NCBI GenBank assembly: GCA_031216445.1
Contig: CM062201.1
Coordinates: 26,972,001 to 27,036,000, forward strand
Source of the DNA: Lateolabrax maculatus
Lineage: Eukaryota > Chordata > Actinopteri > Acropomatiformes > Lateolabracidae
Direction: 5' to 3'
DNA length: 64,000 nt
Positions 47,201 through 57,753 of this stretch are shown here, piece by piece (position 1 is the stretch's first letter; each line of letters opens with the position of its first letter). The notes below the pieces were generated by a model. That model was not told the origin of the DNA, searched no databases, and saw nothing but the letters and a program-made list of their open reading frames with translations. The position numbers and the translations under genes were made by a program.

Positions 47201-50200
47201 TTAATAGATAGCGACATATTTCAAGGGAAGCTGTCGTTTCATGAAGTGTTCTTGTGCCAACAGTCTTGAGACTATTTGCAGATATTCATTCAAGGAGTCT
47301 GTGCTACTTGTATTCAGTCTCATGTGCGTTATATTTCTGTACCCTCAACACAAATAATAACAGCAGCAGTTTCCATTCTGACTGACTGTTTCATCGTGAT
47401 GTCTTGGATTTAATCGCTCCAGCAGACGTTGCCATTTTGACTGCTTTGTTTCCCCGATGTCTAACCACAACCTGCAAGAACTGAATCAGCCAATCGCAGG
47501 CCTCCAAAGGTGACGTGACAGAGCTGCATCACATCAATCATCACAGCTTTGTGAAGTGACTACCCATTATTCATATAGTATACTTCAGAAGAAGAAGAAA
47601 AGCTATAAATAAAAGATATGGTGACATTATCAGATCTGAAAAAGCAGAACTGGAGACAATGAACACGTGAAGTTCAGGTCAGTAAGTTCCTGCAGGACAA
47701 ACAGAGCGACCAGCTGTCGGTTTGAAGAACGGAGAAACAGCAGCAGTTTCCTACATCCAGTGATCCAGTGGTCGTCACATTAAAGGAAAACTGTTATTTC
47801 AATAGTTTTAGCATCATTTTGTACTTCAGGGTGACTCAGTAATTCAATTATGTTTCCATATACTACAGGTTAGAAAGACAATTATTAAACAGACAATATG
47901 GGTCCCCAACTCAAACTGAATTTAGGGTTAGGGGTTTTTACTGATGAAATGTCTGACAAGAGAATCATTAATGTGTCATTACGTCATTAATCTTAAATAT
48001 TTATTGAACTTCGAAGCTGTGATAAATAGTTTTTGTGTATATTTCTTTATGCTTTTTTGCAAATAAAACTGTTTAAAAAACTTGGTAAATTGAATCTGTA
48101 AAAAAACTGGATTCATCGGGGAAACGTTTCCCCTGTGAACATCAGTCTTCTGGTGGGTTCGGAGCTGTCAAACCTCGGGAGACGAGGTTGTTGACACTCA
48201 GAGCGTCGGTGGGCTGCAGAAGGATCCGTCCATGGCGGCTCTGCTGACTTCCTGCCGGCGGCTGCAGAGACTCGACGGCTTCGTCCAGTGACGCTTGCTG
48301 CGAGACGTGGATGTCAAACTCGGACTCGTAGTACGCCACGATGCTGTTGCCCCCGCTGTCGCCCTCACTATGGAAACACACACGAGGAGGATTTACAAGC
48401 TGCAGGTCTGAGCCTGATACACTTATTCTCCTTCTGTCTGACAGCGAGATGTTCAGACGGAGTCTCGTGTCTGTGTTCAGGACAGAGCTGGACCTGGTTA
48501 TCTTAGCTTAGCATCAAGACTGGAAGCAGGGGGAAACAACTGGCCTGGCTCTGTCCAAAGTTCAAACACCTACCAACACCTCTAAAGCTCACAGATTAAC
48601 ACGTTTTATCTCGTTTGTTTAATCTGAACACAAACAGAAATGTAAGAACAGGGCTTGTGGTTCGGACAGAAATCAAAATCAAAGCCACAGGAAGACTTTT
48701 AGCTGATGATTACCATGAATTTAAGAAAGCTGATAATAAAGTGACTGTAAATATGATTTACTAACTAAAAAGGACTGGACTCAAAGTAAAGTTTCTACAC
48801 CATTAATAAAACATGCAACAACACAGTGTTTCTAAATGGTACCTGAAGGCCTGGACGGTGGAGCCTTTAAAGGTTTTGGCCAGCACTGAGTTTTTGGAGT
48901 AAATCAGTTTCAGCTGAAAGATAAAAATGTCATAAATATAAATATGATCATACGTTTACTGAAGTGGAGGTGTGTGGAGAACTCCCATGATGCTTTGGGG
49001 CCACGTGAAGTCTCACCTGCTTGCTGACCAGAGACGCCAGGTCTGTAAACTGAGGGCTGCTGGGATCTTCATACGATGGCAGGAAATGCTGGTTATTGAT
49101 CTCCATCGAGCCGATATAGACCTTCTTCATTCTGACGTCTCTGCGTACTGAAGGGGGCGGGGGGGGGGGTTAAGTGGAGAATGTGTATGTATATACAGTG
49201 TGTTTATATGTGTGTATGCATATATCTTTCCATTATCATTCCAACGTGACAGAGTCCTGACAGTTTCTGACTGTGTTTCTGTTTCTTGTTTTATTGCCTT
49301 CCTGTCTACACAAACTAACTTTCCCTGCTCGCTCCGCTGAAAGTGAGAGTTTCTGTTTAATCCGCCCATAAAAGTCTTGGTATCTGATAACAGGACACGT
49401 CCACTTAGAACGGGTGTACACATGCTGCCTGCTGTTTAAGTAAAGGTTGTTAAAATGAGCTCACGGTGGAAGTGCCAGACCAGCAGTCCGGTCAGCAGAG
49501 CCACACCTCCGGCCGTGAGCAGCAGCCCGACTCCGGCCAACAGCTGCTTCCTGCGCCCGGGCTTCTTCTCCAGCTGCTTGGTGTCTGTGGCCGGCAGGAG
49601 ATCGAGGCCCGTGTCCCAGTCAGGGTCCTGGGGGGGGGGGATAGGAGAGAGATGTTGGTGCATTTGTCTCCTGAAGATAGGTTTGATCTCAAATCTCTTC
49701 ATGGGGTCAAAGGTCACCACCTAGAACGGAATAGTTCACTAAAGACAATAACCAATAAATACCAGGCACATCATCACAGGGAGGAGCTCTTTCTGTTCAA
49801 TCATGGTTTTATTATATATACTTATTTTATTCATCGTCATCATTATTTGTTTGATTCTATTTTATTTTCTTTATTGTGTTTGTTTTTACTATAATCCATT
49901 TATTCTGTGTAGTTTTTGCTTTATTTAATTGCTTAATTGCTTAATTTGTGCATTAGTCTCTAAATCCATGTTCAACATGGAAATATGTTCTGTCAGTCGC
50001 TTGTAAAACACTTGAATTGCACTGGATTTGCTTGGAAGGAGCTATACAAATAAAGTTTGATTGATTGATTGATTGATTGATTGATAAAGATCAGGGCCAT
50101 GGATGTGGTGACTGACAGTGTCACTTAAACAGTGAGCAGTCTTCTCTGGGTCCAGCTCCTCTCTGAACCAGAGTCCAGCTCCTCTCTGAACCAGGGTCCA

Positions 50201-51940
50201 GCTCCTCTCTGAACCAGGGTCCAGCTCCTATCTGAACCAGAGTCCAGCTCCTCTCTGAACCAGGGTCCAGCTCCTATCTGAACCAGGGTCCAGCTCCTAT
50301 CTGAACCAGGGTCCAGCTCCTCTCTGAACCAGGGTCCAGCTCCTCTCTGAACCAGGGTCCAGCTCCTCTCTGAGTCCAGCTCCTGGATGAATTGCACCTC
50401 GAGCCTTCAGACTGGTCCAGTCAAGTCAATTTTATTTGTATAGCGCCAGATCATAACAAAATTCATCTCACTTGTGACACAGAGCAGGTCTGGATCACAC
50501 TCTTTAAAATGTTACTGGTGTGAGGGATCACAGACAGACTCTGTGAACCTGTCAGACTGTCAGAGCGCAGCAGGGCGTTGCTGGACAGGAATGTCCCGTC
50601 AGCATGTTGTGTCCTGCCCGCTCCAATAGACTTCAGGTGGTAGAGTCGGTCCGCGCCCTGCCACACTGTGTGACCTGAAGCTGCACCTGCAAGCGCCCAG
50701 ACAGGTGTTTCAGCTGCAGGTAGCTCCCAGCATATCATTCATTTATGTAGATCTCCAATTTACATTTCTGTTTCTAACAGACAACGTGTGATCAGGCTTC
50801 CTCGTGTGAGGAGCCAGGCTAACAGTTTCCATCTGATTCCAGTCTTTGTGCTAAGCTAGGCTAACAGTTTCCATCTGATTTTAGTCTTTGTGCTAAGCTA
50901 GGCTAACAGTTTCCATCTGATTCCAGTCTTTGTGCTAAGCTAGGCTAACAGTTTCCATCTGATTCCAGTCTTTGTGCTAAGCTAGGCTAACAGTTTCCCT
51001 CTGATTCCAGTCTTTGTGCTATGCTAGGCTAACAGTTTCCATCTGATTCCAGTCTTTGTGCTAAGCTAGGCTAACAGTTTCCCTCTGATCCCAGTCTTTG
51101 TGCTAAGCTAGGCTAACAGTTTCCATCTGATTCCAGTCTTTGTGCTATGCTAGGCTGACAGTTTCCATCTGATTCCAGTCTTTGTGCTAAGCTAGGCTTA
51201 CAGTTTCCATCTGATTCCAGTCTTTGTGCTATGCTAGGCTAACAGTTTCCATCTGATTCCAGTCTTTGTGCTAAGCTAGGCTAACAGTTTCCATCTGATT
51301 CCAGTCTTTGTGCTAAGCTAGGCTAACAGTTTCCATCTGATTCCAGTCTTTGTGCTAAGCTAGGCTAACAGTTTCCCTCTGATTCCAGTCTTTGTGCTAT
51401 GCTAGGCTAACAGTTTCCATCTGATTCCAGTCTTTGTGCTAAGCTAGGCTAACAGTTTACCTCTGATCCCAGTCTTTGTGCTAAGCTAGGCTAACAGTTT
51501 CCCTCTGATTCCAGTCTTTGTGCTAAGCTAGGCTAACCCCGCCCTGGACCTGACCTGTGTACAGATGAAACTGATCTGTTTGGTGAATCAGGATCAATCC
51601 GCAGTGATACAACTTCAAATACAATGTTATGTAATATAAGTCAAACAAGTTTGATACTGAAACGTTGAAGTTGTTCTGAACTTGTTATGTATTCTTTAAA
51701 TTAACGAGTAAGAAGTCTGTATCGTCTCTGACGGACAGAACCAGGACAGAACCAGGACCAGGACCGTCAGTGCTCCCCTGGTTTTGAACAGAACCCCCAG
51801 AGTTCCTGTCTGGTTCGGTTCTTGGTCTCAGGTGAAACCGACCTACCTGCGCGGCTGTGACGTCACTGCAGGGTTAGTATTACAGGTAGTGGACTCACAT
51901 GTTTCGGACTGAACTTTTCCCCTGAATCCAGTAAGTCCAT
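38816..51940 (-). CDS. st14: Matriptase (type II transmembrane serine protease)
   Basis: Membrane-anchored trypsin-like protease of epithelia, which activates zymogens and channel/receptor substrates at the cell surface. Nineteen exons with consistent phases predict 848 residues (mammalian matriptase about 855). Domain order: 14-residue exon 1, TM at about 47-66, SEA, CUB x2, LDLRa x4, protease at about 609-848 after activation site R|I-V-G-G. Four LDLRa modules separate it from TMPRSS6, which has three. Catalytic His is in A-A-H-C, Asp in D-N-D-I-A, Ser in G-D-S-G-G-P, and the S1 Asp in V-D-A-C-Q. It ends G-V-stop like matriptase. No damage is seen. Teleosts have st14a and st14b, and I cannot say which this is. 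Exon coordinates are in the sub-entries. Confidence 0.95.
41060..41219. repeat. st14 intron 15 built of CA and GT tracts
   Basis: The 160-bp intron holds (CA)20 at 41069-41109 and (GT)27 at 41151-41205. The two can pair in the transcript around a roughly 40-nt loop. Little else remains except the splice sites. Confidence 0.85.
41220..42808 (-). other. st14: st14 exons 12-15: four LDLRa modules
   Basis: One module per exon, all phase 1-1: 42704-42808, 42173-42280, 41932-42048 and 41220-41345. Each carries six cysteines and the Ca-binding D-x-S-D-E (or D-x-T-D-E) motif. Confidence 0.93.
43280..43790. repeat. Degenerate GACTTG-rich repeat in st14 intron 10
   Basis: Repeated 'GGACTTGTTGG', 'CTTGACTTG' and 'GAACTTGTTGG' phrases form a decayed short-period repeat of a kind seen in fish DNA transposon derivatives. 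No coding sequence. Confidence 0.5.
44523..44813. mobile_element. hAT-like MITE with TIRs and 8-bp TSD
   Basis: Perfect 14-bp terminal inverted repeats TAGGGTTGGGTATC / GATACCCAACCCTA enclose 291 bp without coding capacity. Flanks are GTACAGAG (44515-44522) and GTACAGTG (44814-44821), a 7/8 matched 8-bp target duplication, diagnostic of hAT elements. It sits in st14 intron 9. Confidence 0.85.
47089..49147 (-). other. st14: st14 exons 3-6: SEA domain and linker
   Basis: Exons 49017-49147 (start of SEA, R-R-D-V-R…I-G-S-M-E-I), 48843-48913, 48174-48367 (N-S-I-V-A-Y-Y-E-S-E-F) and the 36-bp exon 47089-47124. Phases 1-0, 0-2, 2-1 and 1-1. The donor of 48174 is a weak GTTTGA. The SEA cleavage position reads Asn-Ser where mammalian matriptase has Gly-Ser. 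Confidence 0.82.
50057..50086. repeat. (TTGA)n at a retroelement tail
   Basis: 'GCTATACAAATAAAGTTTGA' is followed by TTGA tetramers, a typical 3' end of a fish LINE/SINE. It lies in st14 intron 1. Confidence 0.6.
50137..50386. repeat. 23-bp minisatellite in st14 intron 1
   Basis: About ten copies of CCAGCTCCTCTCTGAACCAGGGT with minor variants. A short array of the same unit occurs at about 55665-55740, immediately upstream of gene G. Confidence 0.85.
50359..51634. repeat. Duplicated block P (st14 intron 1)
   Basis: Highly similar to 55709-56443, except for the 42-bp array length. It contains a fish retroelement tail ('TTTTATTTGTATAGCGCC') and the 42-bp array. Confidence 0.85.
50816..51536. 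repeat. 42-bp minisatellite
   Basis: About 17 tandem units with core AGGCTAACAGTTTCC…TGATTCCAGTCTTTGTGC and few variants. The duplicate at 56180-56350 has only about four units. Confidence 0.9.
51858..51865. promoter_or_regulatory. st14: Perfect CRE palindrome at st14 5' end
   Basis: TGACGTCA lies 33 bp inside intron 1 from exon 1, next to GC-rich sequence (51840-52280). CREB/ATF binding is possible but not shown. Confidence 0.3.
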
Positions 51941-52440
51941 GTCGTTCCTGTCCCCGCAGGCCCGCAGCAGTCCTCTTCCCCGCAGTTCCGCTCCGGTGTC
52001 GTCCTCCCGGTGGGTCTCGCGCTCCGCTGCCGTCACCGGCTCGCGGACATGGCGACAGGTGTGTGTGTGCGCCAGGTGCGGACAGAGCGCAGGGACCGGC
52101 GGCGGGACACACTTGACGGTTGGTCCCGGCACCGGGTCGCGGTCTGATCCGGTTCCAACGGGTTCAGACCGGAGGAATCGGTTCTGGAGGAGAGACGAGA
52201 GATGTGGCGACAAGAACCAGGAAACTGGCGACAAGAGATCAAAGACACCTGAGACACACCTGCTCTCCCATGATGCATTGCGCCACTGTCCCTCTTTGTT
52301 GCAGGACAGCAGGAAGAACTTCAGCCTACTGACACCACCGAGTACAAGTACAAGTCCTGCAGCCAAAATACACGTATTCTGCAGAATAATATATAAAATA
52401 TTACTGGATTCTAATTATTCAAATATTAATGTAGGATACA

Positions 52441-52967
52441 ATCAGCATCAGAGGTTTTATTATCACAGCATCTTTGTGTACTTGCTTTCTAAAGGTTCAG
52501 TACTCTTTTATCCATAAAAATAATCTTTGTGTTCACTCATTATGCAGTATACAGTTTTATGGTGATGAAACTGTAAATTTGATGAACTTTTAAAGATATT
52601 TTTAATGGTTTAAAGACAGAAGAAAAAAGAACTATACAAATATTGGGGGGTTGCTGCTGCAGCCTTACCACCCCTACTTCCTGTGGTTATTGATGAGGGT
52701 CATGGGTATCAGGAGGGTGTGTCGGTGTGGATTATCTTCAGGACCTGCACCTTAAGTGCAACAGCTGTCAGTGAACACTTTCCTCAATACTCACCATGAC
52801 AATGCAGTGAACGCACAAACTTTTAATCAGTCCCATTTTTTCTTTTGCCCCCATCATTAACATGTCGTCTAAAAAGTCAGCTGACTGCAGAAAACCACCA
52901 GTAACCAGGTTACTATAAAAACTGTGATAATCGTCATTAAAGACATTAAAAACTCATTATGTTGCTT
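52441..52967 (-). pseudogene. Intron-only relic of a third G/H-like CALHM gene
   Basis: The left part (52441-52560) matches the exon-2-side intron of gene G (54258-54450; 'CAGCATCTTTGTGTAC'). The right part (52770-52967) matches the exon-1-side intron of H (58515-58712), up to the donor region. Neither TM1-TM3 nor TM4 sequence remains. It lies between st14 exon 1 and gene G. Confidence 0.65.
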
Positions 52968-53027
52968 TGGTAAACCTGGATCTGGACCTCTAAACATATC
53001 GAGGATTTGGTGTTGTGCACCTTTCAG

Positions 53028-53817
53028 GCCGTGCAGGACACACTAATATGTAAAGCAATATTCTTTGTTATCCTTCCAAAACATGGGACATTATGTTGAC
53101 AGTTTGACAACTTTTAGTGCTTGTTAATGTTAATAATTGTTTTGCATTTTAATTGAAATACTTTAATTGTGTCCAGGTCCTTTCTTATTTACGCTCCTAT
53201 CATAAAATACAACATTCAAACATGTCATGATCTGCGTCTGTTTCCCCCTTCTTGTTTAGCTGTGTTTCAGCGATGATTCTTCATAGACATTTAAAGACTC
53301 AGTTTCCCATGTTCTGTTTTATTTTGTACTCTTGTTATTCATTCCTTGTTCCCTGATTTATCTGTAGTTATGTTGTGTTTGTATGGGAAGCCCCTAGTAA
53401 GGAACACAAAGGCTGCTCTGAGGTTGGTATGCAGGGAAGAAGCCATGGCTGAGGAGTTCCCTGCCTGTGATAGATAACATTTGCTAATGTGCAGTAAATA
53501 AAGTACAGCGGTGGCTGATGGGAATTAGTTTTGTAGGTAGTTGGTCATTTGACAGAGGTTCACCAAAGTTATTACGATTCTTCCTGAGGGGAACATAAAT
53601 GTCTGAACCAGTAATCACAATCCATTCAGTAGTTGAGACATTTTCAATAATCATTTTTATTAGAAAGCAACAGTAGAGGGATGACAGAGGGATGGGGGAA
53701 TGTCATGAAACAAAGATCTCTATCTGGACCAGAACTGTAGATGTTGTGGTTCATGGTCGGCACTCTAACTTGTCAGCCACCAGAGACAAAACCACAAATA
53801 TGAACCTCATGGTGGCG
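53028..53817. repeat. Duplicated block Q downstream of gene G
   Basis: Near-identical to 56443-57234 (ending 'CCTCATGGTGGCG' in both). No coding features. The copies diverge abruptly at both ends. Confidence 0.9.
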
Positions 53818-53819
53818 AC

Positions 53820-53985
53820 GACTCAGCTTGTGGTCCGGACGGAGAGGACTCAGCTTCTGTTTCAGAAAGAGGGGACTCAGCTTGTGGTCCAGATGGAGAG
53901 GACTCAGCTGGTGGTCCAGGTGGAGAGGACTCAGCTGGTGGTCCAGGTGGAGAGGACTCAGCTGGTGGTCCGGATAGAGAGGACT
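53820..53985 (-). repeat. 24-bp Pro/Ser/Glu-coding repeat, gene G
   Basis: About six copies of a GCTGAGTCCTCTCCACCTGG-type unit (24 bp). In H's frame it would read A-E-S-S-P-P-G-P. In G it follows the frameshift stop. Confidence 0.75.
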
Positions 53986-55632
53986 GGTTGTTGAGGGGAC
54001 ATTTCTTTAATTACTTCTTCAGCAACATCAAAACATTGCTCCCATTGTTTTTTAGTCACACAGGTGTTGAGTTTACCTGTCAACTCATCTTTTGCAGCTT
54101 CTCTCAGTCTCTCCTTCACCAGATTTTCCTCTTCTTCTAAAATAATCTCACCAAATTTAGCAGAATCATAAGTAGTGCAGCATTTCTTCCACGATACTGA
54201 TGACATAAGGGCAGCCGCAATTGTGATGAAGAAGAGAAGAGGCAAGCCAGCATGCTGAAAAACAGCATCAAAGAGCAGGTTGTATTATTACAGCATCTTT
54301 GTGTACGTGTTATAACTTTCTCAAGATTAATAAAATGCCAATAAAGTTTCACCAAAAGGGTCATTACTCTTTTTTATTTATAAAAATAATCTTTGTGATT
54401 ACTCATTACAAATGTGTTACACCGTTTTATGCTGATGATACTATAATCTATTGTTCCTCATCAGCACTACACACTATTGAATTCCTGCAGTCTGCATTTG
54501 ATGTTGTTTGATGCCATTTCTTTATAACCATAAATAAACTGTTGCTAAAAGAGGACAAATCCAGACCTGGGCTATTTTCCAATGATAAAAAGCTACTGGC
54601 TAACTTCCACAGACTGAACTGCCCAACCAGTTTTTTGGGTTGGATTTAGTTTATTAAATCACAAGATAAAAATTTTGTTTCCAATCTGAAGTTAAAATTA
54701 AGTTTGTTCTTCAGTGATAAATCTTATTTATTTTTCTATTTCCAATCTATACCCATTTTACATGTTGTTGAGCAGTAATCTGTTTCCTACACCCTGCCAT
54801 ATTTGTGTACCTTAATTAGAACATGTAAGTATTACAGTTCAATCCTATGTTTGACACTGTGGTTAAAATTATTTTTTAATGGTTGGAGCATTTGGACAAA
54901 TACTGCAGTTAGAGGAAAGTCTCTATAAAGAGAGCACGGTTTTCCTTTATTATGTGACTGATTTATTTTGTTCATGCTAGAAAGGATGTCTGAATCTGCA
55001 CACATTGCAGTAAAGGTTGGCATTGCACCCAAACCCTGACGTGAGTAACAGGTTTCTGGTTAACATGTTGTCTAAAAAAACATGTAACTGCAAAAAAAAA
55101 CAAAAGTAACTAGGTTACTATAAAAACTGTGACAATCATGATGTCGTCATTGAAGACATTAAAAACTCACTCTTGACTTGTTTACCAGCCCAGCGATGAC
55201 TTTTCGTTCCTCCAGTGTGATGTTGGTCTTGTCTTTGCAGCCTAACTCCGGAAGTTTTTCAGACTGATCGTTGTAACAACAAACATACCAGTCTCCATCG
55301 ATTAACACAGATACCGACCACAGCAGACCAATGAACACTGCCTTGAGAATTTCATACAACAAAACCCAACAAAACACACATTTACGATGTCTGCATGTGT
55401 ATTTCCAGGCTCTCTGAAAGGTTTGGTCGATCCAGAGCATTAAGATGAGTAATGTGAACGCTGGCACAATCATGTATATCCAGCAGGCTTCCAGTTGGTC
55501 TTCGCAGGTGCACGCCAAGTCCTTGTCAAGCAAGACATGGTAACAAAAAATCACAATGATTGTGGTGTAGACACCGGCTGTTTTACTGACATGCTTAGCT
55601 AAATGCTTCAGTGCTGTTTTCAAACTCTCCAT
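53958..55632 (-). CDS. CALHM-like channel gene G, tail frameshifted
   Basis: Exon 1 (55171-55632, 154 codons) encodes TM1-TM3, A-C-T-C-E in loop 1, a conserved F-I-G-L-L-W before D-G-D-W-Y-V-C-C, the sequon N-I-T, and N-K-S-R before GTGAGT. Exon 2 (53958-54254) begins H-A-G-L-P, then TM4, W-K-K-C-C, the helix I-I-L-E-E-E-E-N-L-V-K-E and W-E-Q-C-F-D-V-A-E-E. It stops 11 codons past S-P-Q-Q. Relative to H, 5 nt are missing there, moving the following 24-bp Pro/Ser/Glu repeat (53820-53980) out of frame. The channel part is intact; total is about 252 residues. The frame upstream of the ATG is open through the 23-bp minisatellite but is unlikely to be translated. Confidence 0.75.
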
Positions 55633-55708
55633 GTTTAGTGGAAAGTTTGATTCTGAACTCTCTGAACCAGAGTCCAGCTCCTCTCTGAGTCCAGCTCCTC
55701 TCTGAACC

Positions 55709-56443
55709 AGGGTCCAGCTCCTCTCTGAGTCCAGCTCCTGGATGAATTGCACCTCGAGCCTTCAGACTGGTCCAGTCAAGTCAATTTTATTTGTATAGCG
55801 CCAGATCATAACAAAATTCATCTCGAGACACTTGTGACACAGAGCAGGTCTGGATCACACTCTTTAAAATGTTACTGGTGTGAGGGATCACAGACAGACT
55901 CTGTGAACCTGTCAGACTGTCAGAGCGCAGCAGGGCGTTGCTGGACAGGAATGTCCCGTCAGCATGTTGTGTCCTGCCCGCTCCAATAGACTTCAGGTGG
56001 TAGAGTTGGTCCGCGCCCTGCCACACTGTGTGACCTGAAGCTGCACCTGCAAGCGCCCAGACAGGTGTTTCAGCTGCAGGTAGCTCCCAGCATATCATTC
56101 ATTTATATAGATCTCCAATTTACATTTCTGTTTCTAACAGACAACGTGTGACCAGGCTTCCTCCTGTGAGGAGCCAGGCTAACAGTTTCCATCTGATTCC
56201 AGTCTTTGTGCTAAGCTAGGCTAACAGTTTCCCTCTGATTCCAGTCTTTGTGCTATGCTAGGCTGACAGTTTCCATCTGATTCCAGTCTTTGTGCTATGC
56301 TAGGCTAACAGTTTCCCTCTGATTCCAGTCTTTGTGCTAAGCTAGGCTAACCCCGCCCTGGACCTGACCTGTGTACAGATGAAACTGATCTGTTTGGTGA
56401 ATCAGGATCAAGCCGCAGTGATACAACTTCAAATACAATGTTA
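55709..56443. repeat. Duplicated block P' between genes G and H
   Basis: A copy of st14 intron 1 material (50359-51634) with a contracted 42-bp array (56180-56350). At 56443 it joins block Q' directly, omitting the sequence (51635-53027) that holds st14 exon 1 in the parent. Confidence 0.85.
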
Positions 56444-57234
56444 GGCCGTGCAGGACACACTAATATGTAAAGCAATATTCTTTATTATCCTCCCAAAACA
56501 TGGGACATTATGTTGACAGTTTGACAACTTTTAGTGCTTGTTAATGTTAATAATTGTTTTGCATTTTAATTGAAATACTTTAATTGTGTCCAGGTCCTTT
56601 CTTATTTACGCTCCTATCATAAAATACAACATTCAAACATGTCATGATCTGCGTCTGTTTCCCCCTTCTTGTTTAGCTGTGTTTCAGCGATGATTCTTCA
56701 TAGACATTTAAAGACTCAGTTTCCCATGTTCTGTTTTATTTTGTACTCTTGTTATTCATTCCTTGTTCCCTGATTTATCTGTAGTTATGTTGTGTTTGTA
56801 TGGGAAGCCCCTAGTAAGGAACACAAAGGCTGCTCTGAGGTTGGTATGCAGGGAAGAAGCCATGGCTGAGGAGTTCCCTGCCTGTGATAGATAACATTTG
56901 CTAATGTGCAGTAAATAAAGTACAGCGGTGGCTGATGGGAATTAGTTTTGTAGGTAGTTGGTCATTTGACAGAGGTTCACCAAAGTTATTACGATTCTTC
57001 CTGAGGGGAACATAAATGTCTGAACCAGTAATCACAATCCATTCAGTAGTTGAGACATTTTCAATAATCATTTTTATTAGAAAGCAACAGTAGAGGGATG
57101 ACAGAGGGATGGGGGAATGTCATGAAACAAAGATCTCTATCTGGACCAGAACTGTAGATGTTGTGGTTCATGGTCGGCACTCTAACTTGTCAGCCACCAG
57201 AGACAAAACCACAAATATGAACCTCATGGTGGCG
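56443..57234. repeat. Duplicated block Q'
   Basis: A near-identical copy of 53028-53817. After it, 57235-57700 contains dispersed teleost repeat sequence ('GTTGAGATATTTCAG') not present beside gene G. Confidence 0.9.
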
Positions 57235-57753
57235 CTATAGAAAAATACAGGGGATCAACAAAGTCATTAAGATTCATCCTCTTAGGAAGATGATTGTCTG
57301 TACAAAATGTCATGGTAACCCATGGGATAGTTGTTGAGATATTTCAGTCCGCACCAAAGTGTTGGACCGACCAACCGACCCACAGTGCCATCCATAGAGC
57401 CGTGCAGGTAGCGTGGATAGAAATACACCTACCAACACCTCGCTAAATAACTGGTTATATTTAGTTAAACATAGAAACCACAGTTTGAGATGTGCTGGAA
57501 CTACCATGAAATGATCACCAAAGTCATTAGCACATATTGTCTGAGAAACATTTATGTCTGAGTCAAGATATTTCCGTCCGACCTAAGTGGTGGACCAACC
57601 AACACTGTTGACTCTAAAGCTACAGCTGAAATTCAGTGATCAATAGCAGAGCTACACGGTGACTTCACCCTGCCATGGTTGGTTCAGACAACATGTTCAA
57701 ATACAGCACTGGTGGGGAGGACTCAGCTGGTGGTCTGGGTGGAGAGGACTCAG

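Larger units (their letters stand above)
49465..51940 (-). other. st14: st14 exons 1-2: cytoplasmic tail and TM
   Basis: Exon 1 CDS is 51899-51940: ATG, 14 codons, GTGAGT. Exon 2 is 49465-49627, with an acceptor fed by a C12 tract. It encodes D-P-D-W-D-T-G-L-D-L-L-P, a basic K-K-P-G-R-R-K cluster and a 20-residue TM ending L-L-V-W-H-F-H, matching the matriptase signal anchor. Exon 1 lies in GC-rich sequence. Confidence 0.85.

Noticed and set aside
50125..50397. Minus-strand repeat-peptide frame (Ser-Trp-Thr repeats)
   Set aside because: It is the 23-bp minisatellite in st14 intron 1; being multicopy and intronic explains it. The same applies to the extension upstream of gene G's ATG.
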